In this document: positions 11,675-21,774 of the stretch, piece after piece | Layout: every line of letters begins with the position of its first letter | Numbering within the stretch: position 1 is the first letter of the stretch | NCBI GenBank assembly: GCA_900095095.1 | Contig: FMBT01000392.1 | Coordinates: 91,313 to 155,312 of the forward strand | Length of the DNA: 64,000 nucleotides | Reading direction: 5' to 3' | Source: Fragilariopsis cylindrus CCMP1102 | Taxonomy: Eukaryota; Bacillariophyta; Bacillariophyceae; Bacillariales; Bacillariaceae | Notes under the pieces: generated by a model | What the model was told of the DNA's origin: nothing | The model's database searches: none | What the model saw: only the letters and a program-made list of their open reading frames with translations | Made by a program: the position numbers and the translations under genes

Positions 11675-14145
11675 ATGATTTTGCTGCTCCGTCTTCCTAC
11701 TTTGATGGCGGCGACGGCGGCCGTTTTATTTCTTCTTACCATTCTCGAAGGACTGCCCGACGTTATTACTACTGTGGTAGCGGCCGCATCAACAGCATCG
11801 GCATCGGCATCGGAGTTGGATAAACAAGATGACGTCGTAAAGATCGCGTACTGTGCCGTTCAAATCTGTTCGGATGTTCCGTGGTATTATCCACTGTTCA
11901 CTCACACATTCCGTAGCGCAACGGTGTCATCATTAAGAGCCAACGAGAACAAAAATATCGAAATCGATTTTTATATGCTCCGGGTCCTTCCCGATAAGAC
12001 AATAAGCAAAAAGAAGAACGCCACAGCCACTAATTTGCTCGAGGAACAAAGGAAGACAATGTGTGGGAACGTCGGTGAAAATTGGGAGGCAAGTGATAAC
12101 GGGGAAGTTTCCGATCAAAATTTAACATCGATCGATGGTATCGAGAAGGTACATAAGAATGACATACAAAAATCTGAATTTCGTAGACAAAACGTTTTTT
12201 ACAAGGAGGTTACGGACGAATGGTTCAGAGCAGCGCTCGAGGAACGTGTTGCCGGATCCGGTGCGTGTGGTGACCACAACGATGGTAGAGACAGCAGTAG
12301 CGAGGATGATGATGATGCTGATGATGATGAGGATGGTGATTTGTTTTCTGAGAATGAATCGAAACCTTTGAGAAACCAAGCGTACTGGGTGTATCGATTG
12401 TTTGGTCCACAATTGTTTCGAGAGGAATGGTTCGATGAGGTAACGATCGACGACGATGCCGATACAAAATACAATGACGACGATGACGATGATGATGATA
12501 TTATCGTTTCCATGATGTCCGGAAGAGGAAATAAATATTACAAACCGAAATATACGCATTGGTACGTAAAGTAAAGTGTCTTGTTTTCATCATTGTTTCC
12601 TTCTTCTGTCCTACTTAATGTTGAGTTTTGTATACTTCGTTTTCTATTTTACTCAGGGGATATCTCGATTACGACATGGTCTTTTCGAACAATTTTCCAG
12701 ATCGGATATACGATCTATACAAAGATTCGAAACGCAGGTTCGTGGGTAATTTGCCACCCGACGTGATGTCCTTTCCTGACCAACAGGGCGCGCAATTGTT
12801 TTTGGCGGGTCAAAACACGGTATATGCTATGACGAGACCACCAGAACCGGAACAACCACAAGAAGAAGAAGAAAAAAATACTAGCAATTCGAATAATGAT
12901 AGAACAAATTCGAACAATGATGAAAAAATCAATACTACAAAACAAGAAAATCCCAACAGCAGCGGTAGTATTCTTAGGAAGATATACCGTCCGCTTGCAC
13001 CGACAAGACCGAAATTAAGAAAATCGAGGAGAAAACAACAACGTCCTAACACTAAAAGTAGTAGTAGCAGCACTATCAGAGAACTGTACCGTCCGTTCCG
13101 GTTGTCGAAATGTTCGTCGTTGTTCGATTCAGATACGGATTCACTCGACGAAGTTCAAGCATCGTTGTCGGCGATCGCGGGGTTGGGGGAATCTCCACGA
13201 TTGGCATTTGATTTCGGTGCACAACGAGAGGCATATGACATCAGTCACGGTCGATGGAATCTCAAATTGATGCTGTCACGAACCCGTGATGGTAAAAAAA
13301 AGAAGGGTGGAGGAGGAAGAAAAATAAAAGATGAAAGTACAAAGATAATCTTTGAACGAACAGAAAAAGCAGAGGACAGTACATTAAGTCCGCCAAGAAA
13401 TTTTACATTTGATATGTTACGGAAAATAGATATTAACCGCGAACAGCATTTCTGGAAAGATGTTGCCATACAAATGATGAAAGCATATTCAACATCCTCG
13501 ACGTATTGTCACGAGGTCAAAATTAGAAACGAAGTAAGCAACGACGAATACGTTCGGAAGGAATTGAATCGGTTATACTGCCATTATCCGATAGAATTGG
13601 GAGCTGCGACGTGGTTCGGTTCTAGGTACGTTGTAGGTCCTTTGGCGGACGACAAACGAAACAATAATAATGCTGATGGTGAGGACCTATTCGATGCCAA
13701 GAAGGAACTTGATTTGATCGTTACAAGGAAGCTCATTCCTCCTCCTACTACCAAAGATGATGGTAATGATTACGACAAAGCGTTAAAACGAACTGAAGAC
13801 TGGCCGTCGTTTTTTCATTGGCATCGCAATTTGAAATCGTGGATGCCGAGAGAATATTGTAGTCCCCAATTTGAAGCCGTTCTGTATCGTCTCAACGGGT
13901 ACATAAACGACGACTATAATTTTCGTTTGACGGGTAGAAACGAGGCGGTCAATATCACTGTTGGTTGGTACGACGATATATACAACAACTCACAGAAATG
14001 TCCAATGTTATCCATGAGAGAAGTTGTAGAAGGAGAGACATACCAAAATAATCAAAAAAAAAGAAAAAGGCATAAGAGACAGTTTGGAGAAACTAGTAAC
14101 GATGATGATGATGATGATGATTACTATGATAAAGACGAGCTGTAA
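11675..14145 (+). CDS. secretory glycosyltransferase-like protein (DUF6625-like), two exons
   Basis: Exon 1 is 11675-12561 and exon 2 is 12657-14145; the 95-bp intron (GTACGT...CTCAG) closes the frame and restores HWGYLDYDMVFS. The N terminus is a signal peptide or anchor (LLRLPTLMAATAAVLFLLTIL). A domain at ~55-100 (VVKIAYCAVQICSDVPWYYPLFTHTF... IEIDFYML) and the WGYLDYDMVFS motif resemble the DUF6625 group of glycosyltransferase-like proteins, where an aromatic-D-x-D motif follows a 'W/YxxLF..T' start; this match is by eye only. Several Asp/Glu/Asn runs interrupt the domain. A C-terminal folded region (~440-485) contains WPSFFHWHRNLKSWMPREYC and YNFRLTGRNEAVNITVGWYDD. A Golgi role is likely given the signal anchor. 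The family call is tentative; the gene model is solid. Confidence 0.6.
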
Positions 14146-14360
14146 CAACGCTGTACGAAAAAAAATGTTTCAACAATGAAAACTATAATACACTACTTCA
14201 GTATTAACAAAGTTTCGTTTTTATCACATATTATGTAAAAACGTTCAACAAAAGATACAATTTAACGGGACTGGGAATTTATTTATCTAACGGGTTGAGT
14301 AAGTTTCTAAATAACATCAAATTCTGCGATCTGTTTGACGTGCTTTTCAAAAGAATAAAA

Positions 14361-14455
14361 ATACCATGTGTCTCTGTAAAATTTGACTCCAAATAATTAA
14401 ATAATAGCCACACCTCCATGCAGCTCGGTGGACCACCATGATATCCATTATTCCC
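14361..14455 (+). repeat. direct repeat, copy A
   Basis: Shares an ordered series of blocks with copy B: ATaCCATGT..CTCT.TGTA, GACTCCAA, ATA.CAGC/ATAGCC, CACCTC.ATGC.GCT, GGTGGACCA, CATGAT.TCCAT. Overall similarity by eye is roughly three quarters, with small indels. Confidence 0.6.
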
Positions 14456-15164
14456 CTAGCATATTAAACTATAATGGTTTATATTAATCTAACTGATTGA
14501 TCTATCGTCGATTGATTAATCGATTGATCCATTGATACATTGATCAATTCTTGTTGTTATTGTTGTTGTTGTCTTGATTGTTATTGTTGTTTCAAGTACA
14601 GGTTCTGCTAACTGCGCGTGTGTAGAATGCAATATTTATTTATAAATTATAAACCTAAACTATGTTTTAATCTCTAAGAGTAACTTCTGATTGTTTACAA
14701 CGGCAAACTTGAGTTCGATACTGGACATTGGTTCAGTACTTATGTGGGAAGGGTTGATGGGCTAGCTTTAGCTACTCTATCAAGTGCAATACTTTTGTCT
14801 TAATTCTTTTTTAATTCAAAAAATCAACTCGTTGTTTTGCTAGTGAAAGAAACAGTCCGCGAAACTCCAATTTCTTATGACAGGAAAGCTGTTAAAAGGA
14901 GGAAGAGGTACGGTTCTATTTGGTCATCCAGGGAAAATTCTGTGAGGTTGTATAGAGTTGGTAGGCAAATCTTGAATTGCCACAAGAGGTGCATAAGAGA
15001 GGAGGATTACGAATCGAATAATAGAGTATGAGCAAATGAATAACAATATAGTGTATTCTATGATTGTTATATTAATGAACCGTCTTGTTGGTTTTATCAT
15101 GAGAGTGTTAAAAGGGGATCCATCATCAACAGGTATGTCTGACCTATTTTTATATAGAAAATTA

Positions 15165-15257
15165 ATATCATGTCTCTTTGTAGAATAGACTCCAACCAAA
15201 TAGATAACAGCTGCACCTCTATGCCGCTTACTGGGTGGACCATGATCTCCATCTTTC
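15165..15257 (+). repeat. direct repeat, copy B
   Basis: Second copy of the ~95-bp repeat, same orientation, about 800 bp downstream of copy A. The two could be ends or internal copies of an old insertion. Confidence 0.6.
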
Positions 15258-15659
15258 CATTTACATTATCTTGTGATCATCCTATTATTTGATTCATTTT
15301 GTTGTTTAAAAGAATAGTAATAGTGGAATTTAATGGATTTATGGATTTGGATTTACAGATTATACTGTGTACAGTGCGCGTTGTTTTTGAGAGTATGAAT
15401 ACCCCAAAATTTGCTCTATTGTTAACAAGCGGCTCTGTCTTAGCACAGTGGTCCCACGTTATGAATACACAACTGTCAGTCGTTAGTTGGACTCTGAAAG
15501 AAGTGCGCATTCCTCTTGTCCAGTATCGATTGGTTGTTGAAATGCTGACCATCAAATAAGACTGGCTATGTGATAATTGCAGAACAAGTAGCAAGGCTTC
15601 CTTTTGACTCTTTCATATCTGTCGTACCTTTCATTACAACTTGTTTTTAATAATGGTAG

Positions 15660-16419
15660 CTATATTTGTTCCGTACTATCTAAGCACATGCTATTGATCA
15701 ACTTGTCATCACTAAGCGCGAATTGCTCCCTAAAGTTGCCAGGGACTAGCAGTTTTGCGTTTGGTCCTTCTCCACCGACACTGTTTTTCTTCATTTCCGC
15801 CATCTTTGTTGTTTCATTAAAGGGCGACGGTTTCAAGCCATCACTGTGAACTGGTGATTTACCTGAAGTAATATCCAATAACAATCCGCTCAAGGTGTTA
15901 TTATTTAAGGGCATTTCCTTCGAATTCATATCGTTAAGTGTTCACTCACCCGAATTGATTATCTTTGGAAGTTCCCATATTTGTTGTAACCACTAAAAAA
16001 GACTCTTCATCATCTCCAGAAGAAGCCTTGTTACCGTAATCTATATCAGAAGTCTGTTTATTTTTCTCCTTCGAAACAAAAGAATAAGCCACCATATTCT
16101 TGTCGAATGTATTGTTTTCACTATTGGTATCTGTGGTAGATCGTTTTCTCTTGGTGCCAGCACGCTTGATCATGTGTGAAGGAGGGAAACAACTCGTCAT
16201 ATTTCCTCTAGAATAGTGCTTACTCTCCTAGAAGACTAAATCAGACTTGTGTAAAGGGAGAGAACTAGCCCCCGCGGTTTCCTCAGAAGAAGAATTTATA
16301 CTCCTGATGTCTACATCAGTAGCAGGTTGATTCTGAATGAAAGTAGGCTCATGCATAACTGTCACACCCTTGAGAGGAATACGATTATTCTTATTTCTAC
16401 TACAATTCGCTTTGTCAGC
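15660..16419 (-). other. coding-like 3' extension of the DUF6824 gene behind two in-frame stops
   Basis: After the TAA at 16422-16420 the same frame continues for 63 codons with composition like the gene upstream (NRIPLKGVTVMHEPTFIQNQ... SSSEETAGASSLPL). It then meets TAG at 16230-16228 and runs another ~90 codons (MTSCFPPSHMIKRAGTKRKR... DEESFLVVTTNMG) to a GTGAGT donor at 15949. A plausible acceptor at 15845-15844 joins ~60 more codons ending at 15660. It could be a decayed 3' end, stop-codon readthrough, or a consensus error. Chance is also possible, because disordered coding sequence is hard to judge. Confidence 0.35.
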
Positions 16420-17453
16420 TTAGCACATCTTATGGTCTCCATCAACTATTGTGTCAGAAAGAGATAATTCTGACGCCGCAGCTGCTAATGCTGCAGACGA
16501 AGCGATATCAGATCCTTCCCTGTTGGTTGTTACCGACATCTTTCGAGGACAATCATGAATGGACTCAAAGGCTTCGTTTCCAGTTGCTGTTGACTGCTGC
16601 GAATCATCCGGCATCACGGAGAGTGGAATTGGCTGTCCTTCATCACAATGTCCTACATCATTATCATCATCATTATCATCATCACCATTATCGACGCGTC
16701 CTTCGTTGTTATCGGCGTGTCCTTCGTCATCGTCGTCAATGCCATCGCCAATGCCATCATTGTCGTCGTCAAGATTCTTAGGTGAATTCGTGTAGTTTTC
16801 GTCATTCATCTCGCTCTTATCTTCCATCGTCTGTTTGAATGTATTGTGGTGTGGCGTATGAATATCACTGTTCGGATTCGTCACAGCATGATTGCGTACA
16901 AAACGATCGTTTTCCTGTGCATCCATAGTAAGTTGTTGTTGTTGTTGTTGTTGCTTCATCATATGTTGTTGCTGATTCATCATATTTTCACCATATTGGT
17001 CGATTCCGAGGGAATTAGATGCTTGCATCGTCCCTGTTGCTCCACAGCCTGCTGCTGCCATCATATTATTATTATTATTATTAGATCGAGGTTGTTGATA
17101 CTGTTTATACATCATCATTCTAGCAGCTTGCCGTTTTTTCATCATCATCATTTTCATCAGCATCGCTTGTTTTCTCATCATCTCTTGTTGCTGTTGCCTC
17201 GTACTCATATTGGTATGTGCATGTGGATACGTGTGTATATTATTATTTCCAGATTGGGCTTTCGTCGTATTTAATATATAGGCATTTTGAATAGCTCGTC
17301 GTTTCATAGCCATGTGCATCTGTGCTTGTGCTTGCAGGTAGTTAAGACTAGTGGGCACGGGGCTGTTAATATTCATAATGTTACCTCCCAACGACGTCGT
17401 TGCCATGTTAGGTCGCTGATGTGGGTACATTCCCATCATAGTAGAAGGCATAA

Positions 17454-17490
<37 letters not shown>

Positions 17491-18369
17491 GCTGTTGTTA
17501 TTATTATGTCTTTGGTGATTTGAAGCTGCAGCACTACTAGCACTTGTAGACGCCCCCATCATTACATTTCCCACCTCCATGCGTTGTAGGTAGGGAAGAA
17601 CACCATCAGTTCTCTCCCGTAGACACTGCGAAGCTTTGGCCTGTGATCTCTTTTCTGTCACTTCACGCCAAACGTAGGGACGGTATTTTGGGGTTGCAGT
17701 ATCAATATCAATATCAATATTATTAGATCCGGTTGTTGTTGATGTTGTTGATGTTGTTGTTGTTGTTGTTGTTAGAGCTTTGTCAACCCTCCGAAGGAAT
17801 CTACCAGGTGGCGATTGGTTACGCCACATCTTAACAACAAGTTTTGATACCCATGGTTTATCATTTTTGCCACAAGCCAAATACTGGATCTTATAACGGC
17901 TCACTAACTTTCGAAAGTTGACATTTCCCTGATGGTTGGAAGACCATCCACCACGTCCCAGGATGATATCGTTATCGCCAGGTTCTTCGATTTCCTCTTC
18001 TCCTTCGATCCAGTCGCATTTGTTGTTGTTGTTGTTGTTGTCTTCATCCTTTTTAAAAACGGTGGTAGAACCATGCTTGACGACGACAGCTTCTTGTTCG
18101 TAGGTGACACCTAATCCTGCATGGGCCGAATCATGAAAAGACATATCTTCATTATGATAATTTCGACGTTTAATACTTGGATCAACATTGTCTTGTTGAT
18201 ACGACATTAAATTACAGATCTTCTTTGAACCAGCTGCTTCTGAATCATCCACGATCCAGTCGCATTTGTTGTTGTTGTCGGAAGCGTTGCCTCCATCCTT
18301 ATCATCATCATCCTCATCATTGTTATCGCCGCTGTTACAATTAGCAATATGAATCGAATCCTTCTCCAT
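16420..18369 (-). CDS. DUF6824-domain protein with long Gln/Asn/Met-rich tail
   Basis: 649 residues, one exon. The recognisable part is DUF6824 at residues ~133-250: NDIILGRGGWSSNHQGN, then FRKLVSRYK, WVSKLVVKMWRNQSPPGRFL and WREVTEKRSQAKASQCLRER. This domain is greatly expanded in diatoms and its function is unknown; it is often supposed to be regulatory. Upstream is an acidic region with a duplicated peptide (NNNKCDWI at ~34 and ~117). Downstream are poly-Asn (GTT/ATT microsatellite near 17460-17500), Met/Lys-rich and poly-Gln tracts, and then an acidic Asp/Gly region. No signal peptide is seen, so it is probably nuclear or cytosolic. The frame stays coding-like past the stop (see the 15660-16419 entry). 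Confidence 0.85.
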
Positions 18370-19027
18370 CTCTTTGATATGGATCTAAATTACTGGTACC
18401 GGTATGATAATTGATAAATAATGTAAGAAGTATATGTGCTACTTTAATCTTACTATATTCCGTTTCTTCTGGTCTACAGTCGAGAGAGGCAGGATTCTTA
18501 ACGAATTATTCCTTCAAATTCGTTTGTCTTTGACAAAGTGGCAAGTGGGTATATTGGATGGAGCGATACGGTACTTTGTGCATGACTTCATTATTCTTAT
18601 GTAAAAGTACAGTAAGGAATGATGCTGTTGTTCTTTATTTATCATGCGCGCGCGATGAAAATAATATAAAAGGCAAATGCCAAAAAAAGGGCGCGCCATT
18701 ATATTTCCGGCGGGAACTTCCTCACATTATCAATTGTATAGTATACAGTATTGTTTCAATCTAAAGTACTGTACTAGTTTCAAGGGTTTGAGGGTGTACT
18801 ACTGTAGATTCTAAATTCTATACCCATAAAATCATCATAATCCCGTAATATATTCCTTCTACCAACTTTCCCAAAATTTAAAAAAAACATGACACATGAC
18901 AAATGACATATGACATATGACAAACGACAATGAACTGATAATCTATCTGATAATAAGCCCGAGCATATAAGTACCAGTAGGCCCCACAATATCTTGATAA
19001 GCAACAACAAACATAGAATAACGAAGA
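18370..19027. other. divergent promoter interval with TGAC cluster and GC-rich box
   Basis: Separates the minus-strand DUF6824 gene from the plus-strand SpoU-like gene. It contains a GC-rich box (gggcgcgccatt, ~18689-18700) in AT-rich surroundings and a run of TGAC motifs (~18889-18932). No gene is seen; an open frame at 18558-18764 has no coding features. Confidence 0.5.
18889..18932 (+). promoter_or_regulatory. cluster of TGAC motifs upstream of the SpoU-like gene
   Basis: Five ATGAC units spaced 7-8 bp apart (atgacac, atgacaa, atgacat, atgacat, atgacaa), about 100-140 bp upstream of the start at 19028. TGAC is the core of many bZIP sites; regulatory use is inference, and it may simply be a short tandem repeat. 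Confidence 0.35.
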
Positions 19028-20647
19028 ATGACTTGCACACATATAATGAATCCAGGAATTGGAGAGCGTTTAGAGAAGGATACTTCTTGTTTTGAATCTT
19101 ATGGATTTACGTTTCACAGAGATACTACTTGTAGTAATAGTAGCAGTAATGAGCAAAACAATAATGATAATAGTAATTATCATGGTATCTTTCATTCAAT
19201 TGATGATCCAATTATACCTTTCGCCAGTTTATATATTCAAGTTTCTACTGTATCATTGATTGCGTCCATCGGTCCATATTTACGTACTCTGGTACGATTG
19301 TGCGTACATCCTATAAATCCAAGGTCACTACAAGCCATTGTAGTGATTGGCGATGAGGTTGAAAGGAAGATGACGAAGAAGAAGAAGAAAAACAACAACA
19401 ATGACGATGACGCTAGCAGATCCATTGCCCATGCGATACATATGTTGATTCGAAATAGTATGGGAGCAGCATTGTTTCTTAATTTACATGTGGTATTGCC
19501 TACAGGGACAAGTCGTGAGAAGGTACTAGAAAAAATGGAACAAAATGATGATGGTTGTTACGAATATCCATCTGTGGTTGTACACGAACATGAACATAAA
19601 TATGAACATGAAAATAAATATGAACATGAACATGACTCAGACAGCTCCATCATCAGAAGTAACGGTGGTGATTATAATAGTATGATAGGATCGAAGCAAC
19701 CTTTTATTATTGACTTGGGACTTGTACAGGAATCGGATGGTGTACCTCCATCGATAAACAAACCACTTTCACACGATTGTCTTCATAGATTCGATCCGAT
19801 ACGACATTTCTTATCTTTGCAAGTAACAACTCGCATGTGTACAATCCGTCTAACTCCACTGATATATCATCTATCTCAACGATTATTGTTACTAGTAGAG
19901 CAGAACCACGACGAAAGAATAACAGCACCATCCGCATCATCGTCATCATCAGAAGGAGAAGAAGAAGAAGAAGAAGAAGAAGAAGGAATACCAATAATAT
20001 TATCAAAATCAGAACAACAACCACAAAAAAATCATCAACATCAACCTATGATATTGGTTTGTTTGGAGAAAATATCCAATCTGTATCGTGTACTAATGCT
20101 TGTGCGGGATTATGGTGGTATTGAAACCATCGGACGGCAACTTGTAGTGGTGTGTAAACTTGATTCAACAGTGGAACGTTTTCGATTAGAAGCTATCAAT
20201 TTTATATCCAAAAACTTTTTAAAACAAAAAAAGGAGAAATCCTGTAGTAGTCATGCCAACAAAAACGAAGACGAAGACGAAGACGAAGACGAAGACGAAT
20301 CATTACTATCATCATCATCATTGTATTTTCCACGTGTAGTGTCGATCGAAGAAGCAAGGGAACTGATAGTCAAAGATATTATTGATAGCTCGTGTTCATC
20401 CTCGTCTTCTTTTCCTGACATAATTGGATTCGATTTACATGAAAACGCTATGACATTGAGTGGAAACAATAAAGATGCAAAACGTATTCTTGAATCTGCT
20501 AGAGCCGTTATATTGGGTTATGAAAGCGATGGGATACCACAGCCGATAAATGAAATTATTTCCCACTATGTACAAATTCAATCAAGAACGAGTATCAATA
20601 TTGTTGCTGCTTTTTCGATTGTTCTGCATGCAATCATGGCACAATGA
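19028..20647 (+). CDS. SpoU/TrmH-family RNA 2'-O-methyltransferase-like protein
   Basis: 539 residues, one exon. The C terminus is the diagnostic part: ARAVILGYESDGIPQPINEI, then VQIQSRTSINIVAAFSIVLH. This matches SpoU motifs 2 and 3 (G.E..G.......... I.....S.N...A..I.L). The usual motif-3 serine/asparagine pair is seen as SINI. An earlier segment (QPMILVCLEKISNLYRVLMLVRDYGG, ~345-370) corresponds to the family's 'N.GaiiRta..fG' start. The N-terminal 330 residues are divergent, with Ser/Glu runs and an EH-Y repeat (~190-205; EHEHKYEHE). SpoU enzymes form knotted dimers and methylate ribose 2'-OH in rRNA or tRNA using SAM. A diverged, possibly trypanosomatid/algal-type member is likely; activity is not certain. 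Confidence 0.6.
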   Translation: MTCTHIMNPGIGERLEKDTSCFESYGFTFHRDTTCSNSSSNEQNNNDNSNYHGIFHSIDDPIIPFASLYIQVSTVSLIASIGPYLRTLVRLCVHPINPRSLQAIVVIGDEVERKMTKKKKKNNNNDDDASRSIAHAIHMLIRNSMGAALFLNLHVVLPTGTSREKVLEKMEQNDDGCYEYPSVVVHEHEHKYEHENKYEHEHDSDSSIIRSNGGDYNSMIGSKQPFIIDLGLVQESDGVPPSINKPLSHDCLHRFDPIRHFLSLQVTTRMCTIRLTPLIYHLSQRLLLLVEQNHDERITAPSASSSSSEGEEEEEEEEEGIPIILSKSEQQPQKNHQHQPMILVCLEKISNLYRVLMLVRDYGGIETIGRQLVVVCKLDSTVERFRLEAINFISKNFLKQKKEKSCSSHANKNEDEDEDEDEDESLLSSSSLYFPRVVSIEEARELIVKDIIDSSCSSSSSFPDIIGFDLHENAMTLSGNNKDAKRILESARAVILGYESDGIPQPINEIISHYVQIQSRTSINIVAAFSIVLHAIMAQ

Positions 20648-21774
20648 ATTCACACACACACATACACACATACTCACACACACATTTTTGTGGCAAGCAT
20701 AGACATTCCCCACCCACTAAGTTATGGACCAACTTGTAATAAACTATACTCTCATAAAAGTTGTTTCTGTTCATATTATATACATTTCTACTGTATCCAT
20801 CCATGGTCTATTTTATTTGACTCATATGATAGGATCAATGCGGCCCTTCAATTCATATGGAAATTAGGATATGGAAAAAAGTATGCATTCAAATAGAAAA
20901 TGCATGCATTGATCATGACATTGTGTACCTTTTCTGGATAGAGAGTATGTGTTTTTAGATAACTCCCCTGAACAAACTGTTCCGTAATGTACCCTAGGGA
21001 TTTACTAGTAGTGGAGAATGAAAGTATTTATAATGGTAAACTAGATATTGGTAGATATGCTACATTATACATTGAATTGTGATATAGTGTATGTATAATA
21101 CAAGAGCTATATCCAACTGTGACTGACAGATAGTATAGTCCCGGTACATGGCATATTATAAAATTGTACCATACTTATCTGATAGTTCACTATATGGAAA
21201 GAATTTTTCCTACTCCATCCTCATAGACAGGAATATCATTAGTCCATTGATATTGGTCTGTATTTTGATAAGGTGCTGATATATAATAATGTCATTCCAC
21301 GCAAATAACCAAAGAAGCTCAATATGATTTGGTCCTGTATATGTACTATCTTTTTTTGGTTTAGGTGATGGCATTAATTCACACTATTTTTTCATACCGG
21401 TACTGTTATGACGTCATCTTCGGCCAATTTGATGTTGTTGTTCAAAAACATCCTAAAATGAAGCTACTATTGTGAAATTGGAATGAAGTCAGAAGGAATG
21501 AAGAAGGAAGTTTGACTTGGGGGATCCGAGCGATTTATTCTATTATATTTCTCGATTTTTTTTACAGTGTCATTGTGTCGTCGTGCGCCATTGGATATTA
21601 ATGGTCGAGAGATACGACTGAGGGATGGGATGATGTAACGACGATAGCGAGAAAGATCCAGGATCTAAAAATAATCAGCACGAACCGGTATAATACCGTA
21701 TGAATGATGAATGTAGAACGCGTTATAATACACTTTTCGCCTTCTCGATTGATTGATTCAATCTCACATTCGAC
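20648..21774. other. intergenic region with CA repeat and a CRE palindrome
   Basis: No gene seen. It includes a (CA)n tract (20651-20683) just after the stop codon of the upstream gene and a perfect CRE sequence at 21409-21416, listed separately. Confidence 0.5.
21409..21416. promoter_or_regulatory. CRE palindrome TGACGTCA
   Basis: Perfect 8-bp cAMP-response-type palindrome 359 bp upstream of the ribokinase-ITPase start. In Phaeodactylum, TGACGT/ACGTCA elements bound by bZIP factors mediate CO2/cAMP responses of carbonic anhydrase genes. Function here is not shown. Confidence 0.35.

Larger units (their letters stand above)
14146..15659. other. gene-poor stretch with a diverged direct repeat
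   Basis: No supportable gene. It holds two copies of a ~95-bp repeat 0.8 kb apart (listed separately) and a Gln/Asn-type GTT microsatellite (14550-14595). Open frames at 14837-15031 and 15277-15594 have no recognisable product. It may be remains of a non-autonomous mobile element. Confidence 0.5.

Noticed and set aside
12122-12559. Minus-strand frames inside the glycosyltransferase-like gene
   Set aside because: They read as Ile/Val or Ser runs antisense to acidic codon repeats and disagree with the spliced plus-strand model.
15277-15594. Minus-strand frame resembling a transposon protein fragment
   Set aside because: No reverse transcriptase, integrase or RNase H motif can be seen; it lies beside the direct repeats but cannot be assigned.
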